DNA of 38,008 nt from positions 1-38,008 of the forward strand of contig JAUNPJ010000036.1 in NCBI GenBank assembly GCA_030536755.1, given 5' to 3'. The notes beneath the pieces are model-generated. The model had not been told where the DNA came from. It ran no database searches and worked only from the letters and a program-made list of their open reading frames with translations. A program made the translations under genes and the position numbers. The stretch is from Eubacteriales bacterium (GTDB lineage: Bacteria; Bacillota; Clostridia; Lachnospirales; Lachnospiraceae). Position 1 is the stretch's first letter; each line of letters opens with the position of its first letter. Below, piece by piece: positions 1 to 7,585 of this stretch.

Positions 1-51
1 CTACGACTGGGCAGTTACAAGCCCATTACCTTTAGGTGATGGGTAGTTGAC
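1..51 (+). mobile_element. Probable right end of an IS200/IS605 (TnpB-type) element
   Basis: Positions 21-44 form a short hairpin (CCCATTACC, loop TTTA, GGTGATGGG with one G-U pair) followed directly by AGTTGAC. This resembles the subterminal hairpin and cleavage end of IS605-family elements, where the end of the transposon also forms the scaffold of the omega/reRNA that guides TnpB. An open frame enters from the window edge and stops at 44-46, as expected if tnpB ends inside the element's right end. The transposase itself would lie outside the window. The identification is from memory of the family's ends, so it is moderate. Confidence 0.5.
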
Positions 52-130
52 ACGATTGGAAACACCAAAAGAAATAGCTGAACTGTGGGAAAAGTAAAAA
101 AACAGTATTCAAAAGAAGGAAGTGAATAAA

Positions 131-979
131 TTGAAAAAAGGCTTAATTTTAGAAGGCGGTGCAATGCGAGGAATGTTTTCTGCCGGAGTCATAGATGTGA
201 TGATGGAGAATGGAATAGATTACGATGGAATCATAGGTGTTTCTGCCGGAGCTGCTTTTGGCTGCAACTATAAGTCAAAACAGATTGGGAGAGTAATTCG
301 TTATAATATGAAGTATTGCAATGACAAGAGATTTTCAGGAATCAGAAGTCTGATCAAAACCGGAAATATCTACAATACAGATTTTGCTTACGGTGAAGTG
401 CCATTGAAATACGATGTGTTTGATTTTGACACCTATGAGAGTAATCCAATGGAGTTTTATGTTGTCTGCACTGACATTGAAACTGGAGAAGCCGTATATC
501 ACAATTATGCAGGAAAAGACGACCACTGTTTTGATTGGATTCGTGCTTCCGCTTCCATGCCGATGGTATCTCAAATCGTGGAAATAGACGGTCAAAAGCT
601 TCTTGACGGGGGAGTCGCCGACTCTATTCCGGTAAGATTCTTTGAAGAAAAGGGCTATGATAAAAATGTTGTTGTTCTCACTCAGCCGGAATACTATCGG
701 AAAGAGAAGAACAATCTTATGCCTCTCATACGGATAAAATACAGAAAATACCCAAAACTTGTAGAAGTAATGGAAAATCGCCATATTGTCTATAACCAAA
801 CTCTTAGGTACATTAAAGAACAAGAAAAACAAGGAAATCTGTTTGTAATTCGTCCTAAAGAAAAATTACAAATTGGAAAAGTCGAAAAAAATCCCAAAAA
901 GCTGAAAGAAATTTACGACATCGGAAGAGAAACCGTCACTATGCAGATTTCCGAAATTAAAGAGTTTCTTAATACATAA
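131..979 (+). CDS. Patatin-like phospholipase family protein
   Basis: A cytosolic acyl hydrolase of the patatin/RssA type, expected to cleave acyl esters of lipids with a Ser-Asp dyad. The N-terminus carries the oxyanion-hole glycine motif (LEGGAMRG), the nucleophile elbow GVSAG follows about 30 residues later, and the catalytic Asp sits in LLDGGVADSIP near residue 159. Length (282 residues) is normal for the bacterial single-domain family. I chose the TTG at 131 because AGAAGGA at 114-120 is well spaced for it; a GTG at 122 is also in frame but too close to that site. The gene appears more AT-rich than the central operon and sits next to an insertion-sequence end, so acquisition by transfer is possible. 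Substrate unknown. Confidence 0.85.
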   Translation: MKKGLILEGGAMRGMFSAGVIDVMMENGIDYDGIIGVSAGAAFGCNYKSKQIGRVIRYNMKYCNDKRFSGIRSLIKTGNIYNTDFAYGEVPLKYDVFDFDTYESNPMEFYVVCTDIETGEAVYHNYAGKDDHCFDWIRASASMPMVSQIVEIDGQKLLDGGVADSIPVRFFEEKGYDKNVVVLTQPEYYRKEKNNLMPLIRIKYRKYPKLVEVMENRHIVYNQTLRYIKEQEKQGNLFVIRPKEKLQIGKVEKNPKKLKEIYDIGRETVTMQISEIKEFLNT

Positions 980-993
980 ATTTAAGGTGTTTA

Positions 994-1036
994 TGTCAAC
1001 TAAAATTTGACAATGCTGATAGAGTCAAGATAAAAT
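994..1036 (+). promoter_or_regulatory. Promoter with inverted repeat over the -35 box
   Basis: TTGACA at 1007-1012 and TAAAAT at 1031-1036, spaced by 18 bp, form a good sigma-A promoter for the Nif11-like/CoA-disulfide reductase pair. The -35 box is also the right half of a perfect inverted repeat, TGTCAA-7 bp-TTGACA (994-1012), which could be a repressor operator. Prediction from sequence only. Confidence 0.55.
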
Positions 1037-1073
1037 AAAAATATAAATGTCATGTTATGCGAGGAGAGGTACG

Positions 1074-1352
1074 ATGAATACAGCAGAATTATTGGATCAG
1101 TTATTAAGTGAGGCACATAAAAATCATGCACTGCGGGAACAGCTTCTGAAAACAAGAGAGTCTGAGAATCCTTTGGAAGCTTTTTGCAAGGTATGCAGAG
1201 AACTTGGATATGAAATATACGAAATGGATCTTGTTATGGCTGGAGAAGAATTTTATGCCACGATGAAGCGCAGCACGAACGGTGGAGGTGAAAATTCTCC
1301 GGTGCTTTCCGGCGAAGATGATTTTTATGAATTATTTTTTGCTGCATTATGA
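1074..1352 (+). CDS. Small Nif11-like domain protein
   Basis: A 92-residue acidic protein. The first ~50 residues have the helical pattern of the Nif11 domain (LLDQLLSEAHKNHALREQLL, then a CKVCRELGY segment equivalent to the 'AkeaGf' helix). Nif11 domains occur as leader regions of some ribosomally made peptides and as small proteins of unknown role; the GGG near residue 68 is reminiscent of a leader cleavage site, but no modification or export genes are adjacent. GAGGAGAGG at 1061-1069 supports the ATG at 1074 over an upstream in-frame start. It sits 18 bp before the CoA-disulfide reductase gene and is probably co-transcribed with it. The family call is tentative. Confidence 0.6.
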   Translation: MNTAELLDQLLSEAHKNHALREQLLKTRESENPLEAFCKVCRELGYEIYEMDLVMAGEEFYATMKRSTNGGGENSPVLSGEDDFYELFFAAL

Positions 1353-1370
1353 GAAAGGTGGGGGAATCCG

Positions 1371-3065
1371 ATGAAAGTTATAATTGTAGGGGGTGTCGCA
1401 GGCGGTGCGACAGCAGCAGCCAGAATCCGAAGGTTGGATGAACAGGCGGAAATTCTTGTTTTTGAACGGTCCGGATATATTTCCTATGCGAACTGTGGAC
1501 TTCCGTATTATATCGGTGGTGTGATTGAGAATCCACAGCAGTTGACGCTTCAGACACCGGAAAGTTTCTTTTCGCGATTCCGGGTGCATATGAAGGTGCA
1601 TCATGAAGTGACAGCAATCCATCCGGAGAGAAAAACGGTTTCTGTCAAAAATCTGGAAAGCGGGGAAGTTTTTGAGGAGAGTTATGATAAGCTGCTGCTT
1701 TCTCCGGGAGCAAAACCAACGCAGCCCAGGCTTCCGGGTGTGGGAATTGACAAATTATTTACACTGCGCACGGTGGAGGATACGTTCCGCATTAAGGAGT
1801 ATATCAATCAAAATCATCCAAAGTCGGCTGTTCTTGCCGGTGGAGGCTTTATCAGCTTGGAGTTGGCGGAAAATCTTCGGGAGCTTGGTATGGACGTGAC
1901 GATTGTACAGCGTCCGAAACAGTTGATGAATCCGTTTGATTCTGATATGGCATCTTTTATTCACAGTGAGATGCGCAGGCATGGAATCAAACTGGCGCTC
2001 GGACATACAGTGGAAGGATTTGTGGAAAAAGAAGATGGCGTAGAGGTGCTTCTGAAAGAAGAGCCATCACTTTGTGCAGATATGGTTGTACTGGCGATCG
2101 GCGTTACGCCGGATACATATCTTGCGGGAGAGGCAGGATTGGAACTGGGCATAAAGGGAAGTATTCTTGTCAATGATCGGATGGAGACTTCCATTCCTGA
2201 CATTTATGCGGTCGGCGATGCCGTACAGGTAAAGCATTATGTGACCGGGCAGGAGGCATTGATTTCTCTTGCGGGTCCTGCAAACAGGCAGGGACGCATT
2301 GCAGCCGACAATATCTGTGGAGGGGACAGCCGCTATCCGGGCTCACAGGGAAGTTCTGTGATTAAGGTGTTTGATATGACGGCGGCATCTACCGGTCTCA
2401 ATGAAACCAATGCAAAAAAGGCGGGACTGGGTGTGGACAAGGTCATTCTGTCGCCTATGAGCCATGCGGGCTATTATCCCGGAGGCAGATTAATGACCAT
2501 GAAGGTCGTTTTTGAGAAGGAAACGTATCGCCTTCTGGGGGCTCAGATTGTGGGCTATGAAGGTGTGGACAAGCGCATCGATGTGCTGGCAACGGCAATA
2601 CATACCGGAATGAAAGCGACAGAATTAAAAGATCTGGATCTTGCCTATGCACCGCCGTATTCCTCGGCAAAAGACCCGGTCAACATGGCGGGCTTTATGG
2701 TTGACAATCTTTCGAATGGAATACTGAAGCAGTTCCATCTGGAAGATCTGGCAAGTCTGCCCCATGATGGCAGTGTGACGTTGCTGGATACCCGCACGGT
2801 GGGAGAATATCGTCGTGGACATATCGATGGATTTGTCAATATTCCTGTGGATGAGCTGAGAGAGCGCCTGGATGAAATTGAGACAGGAAAGCCCGTCTAT
2901 GTGATCTGCCAGAGTGGACTGAGAAGCTATATTGCCTGCCGGATTCTTGCCGGAAATGGATTTGACTGCTACAATTTCTCCGGTGGGTTCCGATTTTATG
3001 ATGCGGTCATGCATGACCGCTGCTTGATCGAGACTGCTTTTGCCTGCGGTATGGATAAAAGCTGA
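1371..3065 (+). CDS. CoA-disulfide reductase / FAD oxidoreductase with C-terminal rhodanese domain
   Basis: A 564-residue two-domain flavoprotein of the CoADR-RHD type, which reduces CoA disulfide, persulfide or polysulfide using NAD(P)H. Residues 1-450 hold the FAD-binding GGVAGGATAA motif at the N-terminus, the single redox cysteine C42 in YANCGLPYYIGG, a second nucleotide-binding site near 155-165 (LAGGGFISLELAE) and a second FAD motif (IYAVGDAV). The C-terminal ~100 residues are a rhodanese domain with active-site loop CQSGLRS, C513 being the expected persulfide cysteine. Both catalytic cysteines are present, so the fusion should be active. It follows the Nif11-like gene in the same transcript. 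A role in thiol or sulfur redox balance is family knowledge; the exact substrate cannot be read from sequence. Confidence 0.9.
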   Translation: MKVIIVGGVAGGATAAARIRRLDEQAEILVFERSGYISYANCGLPYYIGGVIENPQQLTLQTPESFFSRFRVHMKVHHEVTAIHPERKTVSVKNLESGEVFEESYDKLLLSPGAKPTQPRLPGVGIDKLFTLRTVEDTFRIKEYINQNHPKSAVLAGGGFISLELAENLRELGMDVTIVQRPKQLMNPFDSDMASFIHSEMRRHGIKLALGHTVEGFVEKEDGVEVLLKEEPSLCADMVVLAIGVTPDTYLAGEAGLELGIKGSILVNDRMETSIPDIYAVGDAVQVKHYVTGQEALISLAGPANRQGRIAADNICGGDSRYPGSQGSSVIKVFDMTAASTGLNETNAKKAGLGVDKVILSPMSHAGYYPGGRLMTMKVVFEKETYRLLGAQIVGYEGVDKRIDVLATAIHTGMKATELKDLDLAYAPPYSSAKDPVNMAGFMVDNLSNGILKQFHLEDLASLPHDGSVTLLDTRTVGEYRRGHIDGFVNIPVDELRERLDEIETGKPVYVICQSGLRSYIACRILAGNGFDCYNFSGGFRFYDAVMHDRCLIETAFACGMDKS

Positions 3066-3094
3066 ATTGTGGAAATGGAGAAGGAGTAAGCTGC

Positions 3095-3468
3095 ATGAAG
3101 AAGTGGAATATCCCTGTTGGAATTTCTGAGTTTGAGAAAATTCGTAAAAATGGTTACTATTATCTTGATAAAAGTGGATTAATTGCGGAATTGCTGAAAA
3201 CAGAATCTACAGAAGTTGATGGAATGTCTGCTCTTCGGATTCCAAATGCAGAGATTAAAGAAATTTTTGAAACTACCGTTATGAAATGGTTTCATGACAA
3301 TGCAAAAAACTGGAACAGAAAGCCTTGCATCAGATTGATGAGCGGATGTATGCAAAAGAATACGAAGATGACTATGATGAAATTTTCAGTTATGGAGTTT
3401 CGTTTTTCAAAAAACGCTGTCTTGTAGTGGGACAGGAGACAGGCAATTGTCTGGAAAATAGAATATAG
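3095..3468 (+). pseudogene. Decayed AAA-ATPase-like / PD-(D/E)XK family gene
   Basis: The start (VGISEFEKIRKNGYYYLDKS) matches the N-terminus of the AAA-ATPase-like family, including the intact gene at 7586-9277, but the text jumps within ~35 residues to IPNAEIKEIFE, normally several hundred residues further on. The frame is then lost near 3300 and resumes in another frame from 3310, where the tail DEIFSYGVSFFKKRCLVVG corresponds to the family's C-terminal end. So the ATPase core is deleted and a frameshift separates the remains. A ribosome binding site is still visible before 3095. No function expected. Confidence 0.8.
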
Positions 3469-3473
3469 GGAAA

Positions 3474-3530
3474 AAATATCCCGTGGAAAATCATGTACTG
3501 AAAACATGATTTTTCATGGGATATTTTTAT
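3474..3530 (+). terminator. Long-stem intrinsic terminator
   Basis: Arms 3474-3496 and 3504-3526 pair over 23 bp with only G-U wobbles, around a 7-base loop; one arm ends in a run of T. It closes transcription before the VTC gene and may work in both directions because A-rich and T-rich tracts flank it. Confidence 0.8.
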
Positions 3531-3611
3531 CTCTGTTTTGATTCTTTTAAGTCGATTTAAGGTAAATCTATTATAGTGATGTCTGTGAAAGAAATCAAAG
3601 GAGTAAATAAT

Positions 3612-4340
3612 ATGGCATACCAGATGACTTTTAAACGTTATGAACTGAAGTATCTGATGAACCGGCGGCAAAAGGAAAACATGCTGCGAAGCATGGAAGA
3701 GCACATGAAGCTGGACAGGTATGGAAGGACAACGATAAGAAACATTTATTTTGATACCGATACATATCAGCTGATTCGTCGCTCATTGGAGAAACCGGCT
3801 TACAAAGAAAAACTTCGGGTACGGAGCTACTATCCGGCAAGCGGAGATACTCTGGTGTTTGTGGAATTAAAGAAAAAATATCAGAATGTTGTTTATAAGC
3901 GAAGACTGGTGTGTCCGGAGGCGGAAGTGATGAAGTACTTCTGCAGTGGAATGCCTCTTCCTGATTATTCACAGATTGGAAATGAAATCCGGTACTTCTG
4001 GAAATATTACAAAACTCTTCATCCGGTAGTTTTTTTATCTTATGAAAGAGAAGCGTACTATGCGCTTGACGGAAGTGATTTTCGAGTTACATTCGATGAA
4101 AATATCTTATACAGGGAAAATGATCTTTCTCTTGGAAGTGCCATTTACGGAACCTTTATTTTGGATGAAGGGCAGACTTTGATGGAAATTAAAACAACCG
4201 GTGGAATCCCGCTCTGGATGAGTGAGACGCTGACGAGAAATCATTTGTATAAGATTTCATTTTCAAAATACGGAACAGCCTATCAACAGATACAGAACGC
4301 AGAAAGAAAAAAACGACAAGGAGGAAGTCAATATGCTTAA
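3612..4340 (+). CDS. VTC-domain polyphosphate polymerase-like protein
   Basis: A 242-residue protein of the VTC domain family, whose yeast founder makes polyphosphate from ATP within a tunnel-shaped triphosphate-tunnel-metalloenzyme fold. Visible family features are the opening RYELKYLM, basic strand residues in KEKLRVRSYY, the acidic/basic strands FVELKKKY and VYKRR, the central YEREAYY, FDENI, and the late LMEIKTTGGIPLWM. AAAGGAG at 3597-3603 fixes the start at 3612. It overlaps the DUF4956 gene by 8 bp. In Firmicutes this pair commonly travels with CotH-type kinases and Cthe_2159-type proteins; no CotH is present here. Whether the bacterial protein makes polyphosphate is inference. Confidence 0.85.
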   Translation: MAYQMTFKRYELKYLMNRRQKENMLRSMEEHMKLDRYGRTTIRNIYFDTDTYQLIRRSLEKPAYKEKLRVRSYYPASGDTLVFVELKKKYQNVVYKRRLVCPEAEVMKYFCSGMPLPDYSQIGNEIRYFWKYYKTLHPVVFLSYEREAYYALDGSDFRVTFDENILYRENDLSLGSAIYGTFILDEGQTLMEIKTTGGIPLWMSETLTRNHLYKISFSKYGTAYQQIQNAERKKRQGGSQYA

Positions 4341-5028
4341 TACACTATTTCAGGGGATTTTTGATACATCCATGACAAATGTAATACCATTGCCGGATTT
4401 TCTGATTTGTGTGGGGAGTGCACTGATCATCGGAATGATTCTGGCGCTAAGTTATATGTGGGGAACATGTTATACGAAGAGTTTTGTGGTGACACTGGCA
4501 ATGCTTCCGGCCATTGTCTGCGTAGTGATTATGATGGTCAATGGAAATGTAGGAACAGGCGTAGCTGTAGCGGGAGCATTCAGTTTGGTTCGTTTTCGTT
4601 CAGCTCCCGGATCAGCAAAAGAAATCGGTGCAATTTTTCTTGCTATGGGTACGGGACTTGTGGTTGGAATGGGTTACATCGGATATGCTTTTTTGGTAGC
4701 AGTGCTTCTGGGCGGAATGATGCTCCTGTACAATTATCTGGACTTCTGGGCAGGAAAGAGTATGACACTTTATAAGACATTACATATTACGATTCCGGAA
4801 GATTTGAATTATACGGAAGTGTTTGACAAAGTATTAAACGAATATACAGATAAGTTTGAACTGGTTCAGGTGAAGACGACAAATATGGGGAGCCTGTTTC
4901 GGCTGACATATAATTTGAAAATGAAAAAGGCAAGTGAAGAAAAGAATATGATTGATGAGCTTCGATGTCGAAACGGCAATCTGGAAATAACAGTGTCCAG
5001 GCAGGAAAATGCAATTGGTGAACTATAA
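4333..5028 (+). CDS. DUF4956 membrane protein
   Basis: A 231-residue integral membrane protein with about four to five hydrophobic segments between residues 20 and 140 and a soluble C-terminal ~90 residues. The central GAFSLVRFRSAPGSAKEIG loop is the conserved core of DUF4956. The start is preceded by AAGGAGG inside the VTC gene, giving translational coupling. DUF4956 proteins are persistent partners of VTC-domain proteins, so a membrane component of polyphosphate synthesis or translocation is a reasonable inference. Molecular function is not established. Confidence 0.85.
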   Translation: MLNTLFQGIFDTSMTNVIPLPDFLICVGSALIIGMILALSYMWGTCYTKSFVVTLAMLPAIVCVVIMMVNGNVGTGVAVAGAFSLVRFRSAPGSAKEIGAIFLAMGTGLVVGMGYIGYAFLVAVLLGGMMLLYNYLDFWAGKSMTLYKTLHITIPEDLNYTEVFDKVLNEYTDKFELVQVKTTNMGSLFRLTYNLKMKKASEEKNMIDELRCRNGNLEITVSRQENAIGEL

Positions 5029-5059
5029 GAAATAATCGGATGAATGGATGGTGAAGGAT

Positions 5060-6643
5060 ATGAAATATAAGGAACTGGCAATATTTTTACTGATGGGAAA
5101 CTTATTTCTGACAGGATGTGGTGCGTCAGATTCGGTGTCTGCTGCGGAAAGCACATCGAATGTAACGGAAGTAGCAGTGAAAACAATTTCTGATAATACT
5201 TCAAATAAAGATACATCTGATATGTTTACAGAGAGGGATGAGAAAATCAATTATGACGAGGAAAGCAGTTCAATCATTACCCTTGCGGATGATAAAAGCT
5301 CCTGTAATTCAGACGCTGTTGAGATAGCTGAAAATACAATTACAATTACAGACGAAGGAACCTATATTTTATCCGGCAAGCTTACGAATGGAATGATTAT
5401 TATTGATGCACAAGACACAGATAAGGTACAGCTTGTACTGGAAGGCGCAGAGGTTACAAGCGCAGAATCAGCGGCAATCTATGTGCGTTCTGCGGACAAG
5501 GTATTTATTACAACAGCGTCGGGTTCTGAAAACATTCTGACAAACGGAGGAACTTATACACCGATTGATGATAATAATATTGACGCAGTGATATTTTCAA
5601 AAGATGACCTGACCTTAAACGGAGCAGGGATACTGACAATCAATGCAGCGGCGGGCCATGCAGTGGTGTCAAAAGATGATCTTGTGCTGACAAGTGGAAC
5701 TTATAACATTACAGCTGAGAAACACGGACTTTCCGGAAAAGACAGTGTGCGGATTGCAGATGGAACGTATCATATTACATCCGGTAAGGATGGAATTCAT
5801 GCATCAAATACAGATGATAGCAGTCTGGGATTTATTTACATTGAAGGTGGTGACTTTGAAATTACTGCGGAAGATGATGGAATGCACGCGGATTCTGCGT
5901 TGACGGTGAAAGGCGGAACGATTCATGTGGCAAAAAGCTATGAGGGAATAGAAGGTCTGAGTATTGACATTACAGGCGGTAATATAAATGTCACGTCAAG
6001 TGATGACGGATTGAATGCGGCAGGCGGAAATGACAGCAGTGGATTTGAAGGAGGCGGCGGAGATATCTTTGCTGTAGAAGAAGGTGCATATATCCATATT
6101 GCAGGCGGAACACTTCATGTCAATGCATCCGGTGACGGAATCGATTCCAACGGTGACTTGGAAATATCAGGAGGCGAGACTTATGTATCCGGTCCGACTG
6201 ACGGGGCAAATGGTTCATTAGATTATAATGGAGAAGGTAAGATAAGCGGCGGTATTTTTGTGACGGCAGGTTCTTCAGGTATGGCACAGAATTTGAGTGA
6301 TTCTTCCAGTCAGGGAGTTATCTTGACGGCAGTGGATGCACAGACGGCGGGAAGTACGATTTCTCTTATGGACAGCAGCAAAAATGAATTGGTATCGTGG
6401 ACAGCAGATAAGGAGTATGCTTTTGTGGTTGTAAGCTGCCCGGAGATTACTCTGGGAGAAACGTATACACTGACTGCAGGCAGCAGCAGCCAGGAGATTA
6501 CCATGGACAGTCTGATATATGGCACCGGCGGTATGGGGGGACATCCTGGAGGCCATACACGGGGACAAAATAGACCGATGAAAGATGGAGAAGCACCCAG
6601 ACAAGGTGGACCAATGGGAGAACAGCAGGAAAGTGAATTATAG
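5060..6643 (+). CDS. Cthe_2159-type beta-helix lipoprotein (carbohydrate-binding domain)
   Basis: A 527-residue secreted lipoprotein. Residues 1-20 are a lipoprotein signal peptide ending in the lipobox LTGC (Cys20 lipidated). The body consists of repeated beta-helix coils with GGT/GGD/DGI patterns (for example GKDGIHASNTDDS, EDDGMHADSALTV, SDDGLNAAGG), typical of the Cthe_2159 family, a pectate-lyase-like fold reported to bind acidic polysaccharides with calcium. The C-terminus is low-complexity and Gly/His/Arg-rich (GGMGGHPGGHTRG). I prefer the start at 5060 because the signal peptide begins there; an in-frame ATG at 5048 is possible. It is the third gene of the VTC-DUF4956 operon, suggesting a cell-surface step of the same process. 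Confidence 0.85.
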   Translation: MKYKELAIFLLMGNLFLTGCGASDSVSAAESTSNVTEVAVKTISDNTSNKDTSDMFTERDEKINYDEESSSIITLADDKSSCNSDAVEIAENTITITDEGTYILSGKLTNGMIIIDAQDTDKVQLVLEGAEVTSAESAAIYVRSADKVFITTASGSENILTNGGTYTPIDDNNIDAVIFSKDDLTLNGAGILTINAAAGHAVVSKDDLVLTSGTYNITAEKHGLSGKDSVRIADGTYHITSGKDGIHASNTDDSSLGFIYIEGGDFEITAEDDGMHADSALTVKGGTIHVAKSYEGIEGLSIDITGGNINVTSSDDGLNAAGGNDSSGFEGGGGDIFAVEEGAYIHIAGGTLHVNASGDGIDSNGDLEISGGETYVSGPTDGANGSLDYNGEGKISGGIFVTAGSSGMAQNLSDSSSQGVILTAVDAQTAGSTISLMDSSKNELVSWTADKEYAFVVVSCPEITLGETYTLTAGSSSQEITMDSLIYGTGGMGGHPGGHTRGQNRPMKDGEAPRQGGPMGEQQESEL

Positions 6644-6645
6644 AC

Positions 6646-6670
6646 CGGGACAGATATCTGTCCCGTTTTA
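6646..6670 (+). terminator. Intrinsic terminator after the VTC operon
   Basis: CGGGACAGAT/ATCTGTCCCG is a perfect palindrome followed by TTTTAT, 3 bp after the lipoprotein stop codon. Its GGGACAG core recurs in other intergenic hairpins of this window (7339-7402, 9347-9377). Confidence 0.8.
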
Positions 6671-6696
6671 TATGAAGATTTTGTTTAAAATGTCTT

Positions 6697-6725
6697 TTGA
6701 AAAATTTTTTGAAATCAGGTAAAAT
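6697..6725 (+). promoter_or_regulatory. Sigma-A promoter upstream of the CarD-type gene
   Basis: TTGAAA at 6697-6702 and TAAAAT at 6720-6725 with a 17-bp spacer. The predicted transcript would begin near 6732, right at the base of the hairpin 6734-6779. Confidence 0.65.
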
Positions 6726-6733
6726 AAAGGAAC

Positions 6734-6790
6734 AACGTGTAGCATAAAACTGCGTAAGTCCAGTTGCATGCTGCGCGTTCTTTTTATTTT
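6734..6790 (+). terminator. Leader hairpin with T-run before the CarD-type gene (possible attenuator or short RNA)
   Basis: Arms 6734-6745 and 6768-6779 pair over 12 bp (two G-U), enclosing an inner ACTG/CAGT stem, and are followed by CTTTTTATTTT. The structure lies just after the predicted transcription start and before the ribosome binding site of the CarD-type gene, so it can act as an attenuator or end a ~55-nt RNA. Confidence 0.55.
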
Positions 6791-6819
6791 GAAATAAATA
6801 TGAGAAGGGAGAGGTTTTT

Positions 6820-7326
6820 TTGTACGAAATCGGAGAGTATCTGGTCAAACCTATGGAGGGCTTGTGTAAGATCGAGGATATTTTGCATCTGGATGTAGAG
6901 GGAATTGATAAAAACAGGTTGTATTATCTGCTCAGGCCGATGGAGGAGAAAAATAGAACGATATATGTGCCTGTGGATACAACAGATTCCGGCATCAGAA
7001 AGGCAATGACAGAAGAAGAGGCGTGGCAGCTGATTGAGAAGATTCCGGGGATTGAAGAAATCTGGGTCAGCAATGAAAAGATTCGGGAACAAATTTATAA
7101 AGAGAAGATAAAAAGCTGTCACCCGGAAGAGCTGGTGGCAATTATTAAAGTTACTTACCAGCGAAGGAAGAAACGAATGGATCAGGGAAAGAAAAGTACG
7201 ATTGCGGATGACCGTTTTTTCCGAATCGCAGAAAATCATTTGTATTCAGAACTGGCATTTGCACTTCAAAGAGATAAGAATGAGATTTGTCAGTTGATTA
7301 AGGATACAGTAGATAAAAAGATATAG
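6820..7326 (+). CDS. CarD/CdnL-type RNA polymerase-binding regulator
   Basis: A 168-residue protein. Residues 1-60 match the RNA-polymerase-interacting domain shared by CarD/CdnL and Mfd (YEIGEYLVKPMEGLCKIEDI, then YYLLRP and YVPVD), and the rest is helical and basic (ITYQRRKKRM-like region near 120) as in the DNA-contacting C-terminal domain. Such proteins bind the polymerase beta subunit and stabilise open promoter complexes. The start is the TTG at 6820, placed six bases after GAGAAGGGAGAGG; no ATG exists nearby at the right position. It stands alone between a hairpin leader and a large palindrome. Target promoters cannot be inferred. Confidence 0.8.
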   Translation: MYEIGEYLVKPMEGLCKIEDILHLDVEGIDKNRLYYLLRPMEEKNRTIYVPVDTTDSGIRKAMTEEEAWQLIEKIPGIEEIWVSNEKIREQIYKEKIKSCHPEELVAIIKVTYQRRKKRMDQGKKSTIADDRFFRIAENHLYSELAFALQRDKNEICQLIKDTVDKKI

Positions 7327-7338
7327 AAAAAACATGTC

Positions 7339-7402
7339 AGAGGGACAGGGGACAGGTTTGTGTCCGGAAAAATCCGGACACAAACCTGTCCCCTGTCCCT
7401 CT
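7339..7402. repeat. Perfect 30-bp inverted repeat (terminator or dispersed palindrome)
   Basis: Arms 7339-7368 and 7373-7402 are exact reverse complements separated by AAAA. The arm contains two consecutive GGGACAGG-type units. It follows the CarD-type stop by 12 bp, so it can terminate transcription, but its length and perfection exceed an ordinary terminator. Shorter relatives occur at 6646-6665 and 9347-9371, and a single-stranded copy (GGGACAGGAGACAGG) lies in the pseudogene tail at 3429. Confidence 0.85.
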
Positions 7403-7405
7403 TCA

Positions 7406-7525
7406 AGCCAAAATTCCATTGCCGAAGGCAATCTGGAATGAATTTTGGCTAAGTTACTGTGAACGGAGTGAACAGTAAAGAAAGCAATATGGATTCCTTC
7501 GGACGGTGGGAATCCATATTGCTTT
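7406..7525. repeat. Three consecutive hairpins in the intergenic region
   Basis: Immediately after the palindrome come AGCCAAAATTCCATTGCC/GGCAAT..ATTTTGGCT (7406-7450), TTACTGT/ACAGTAA (7454-7478) and a 17-bp perfect stem (7481-7497 with 7509-7525) followed by TGTTGTT. The last resembles a strong terminator. Together with 7339-7402 almost all of this ~190 bp is self-complementary. No coding sequence was found in it. Confidence 0.75.
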
Positions 7526-7585
7526 TGTTGTTATATTCCTATACAATAAGAGAAAAGGCAGTGCAAAAATTTGCAGGAGGTGTCT

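Noticed and set aside
1074-1352. Nif11-like gene as part of the nitrogenase-like system
   Set aside because: It is almost 10 kb away, in another transcription unit, and Nif11 domains occur widely without nif genes.
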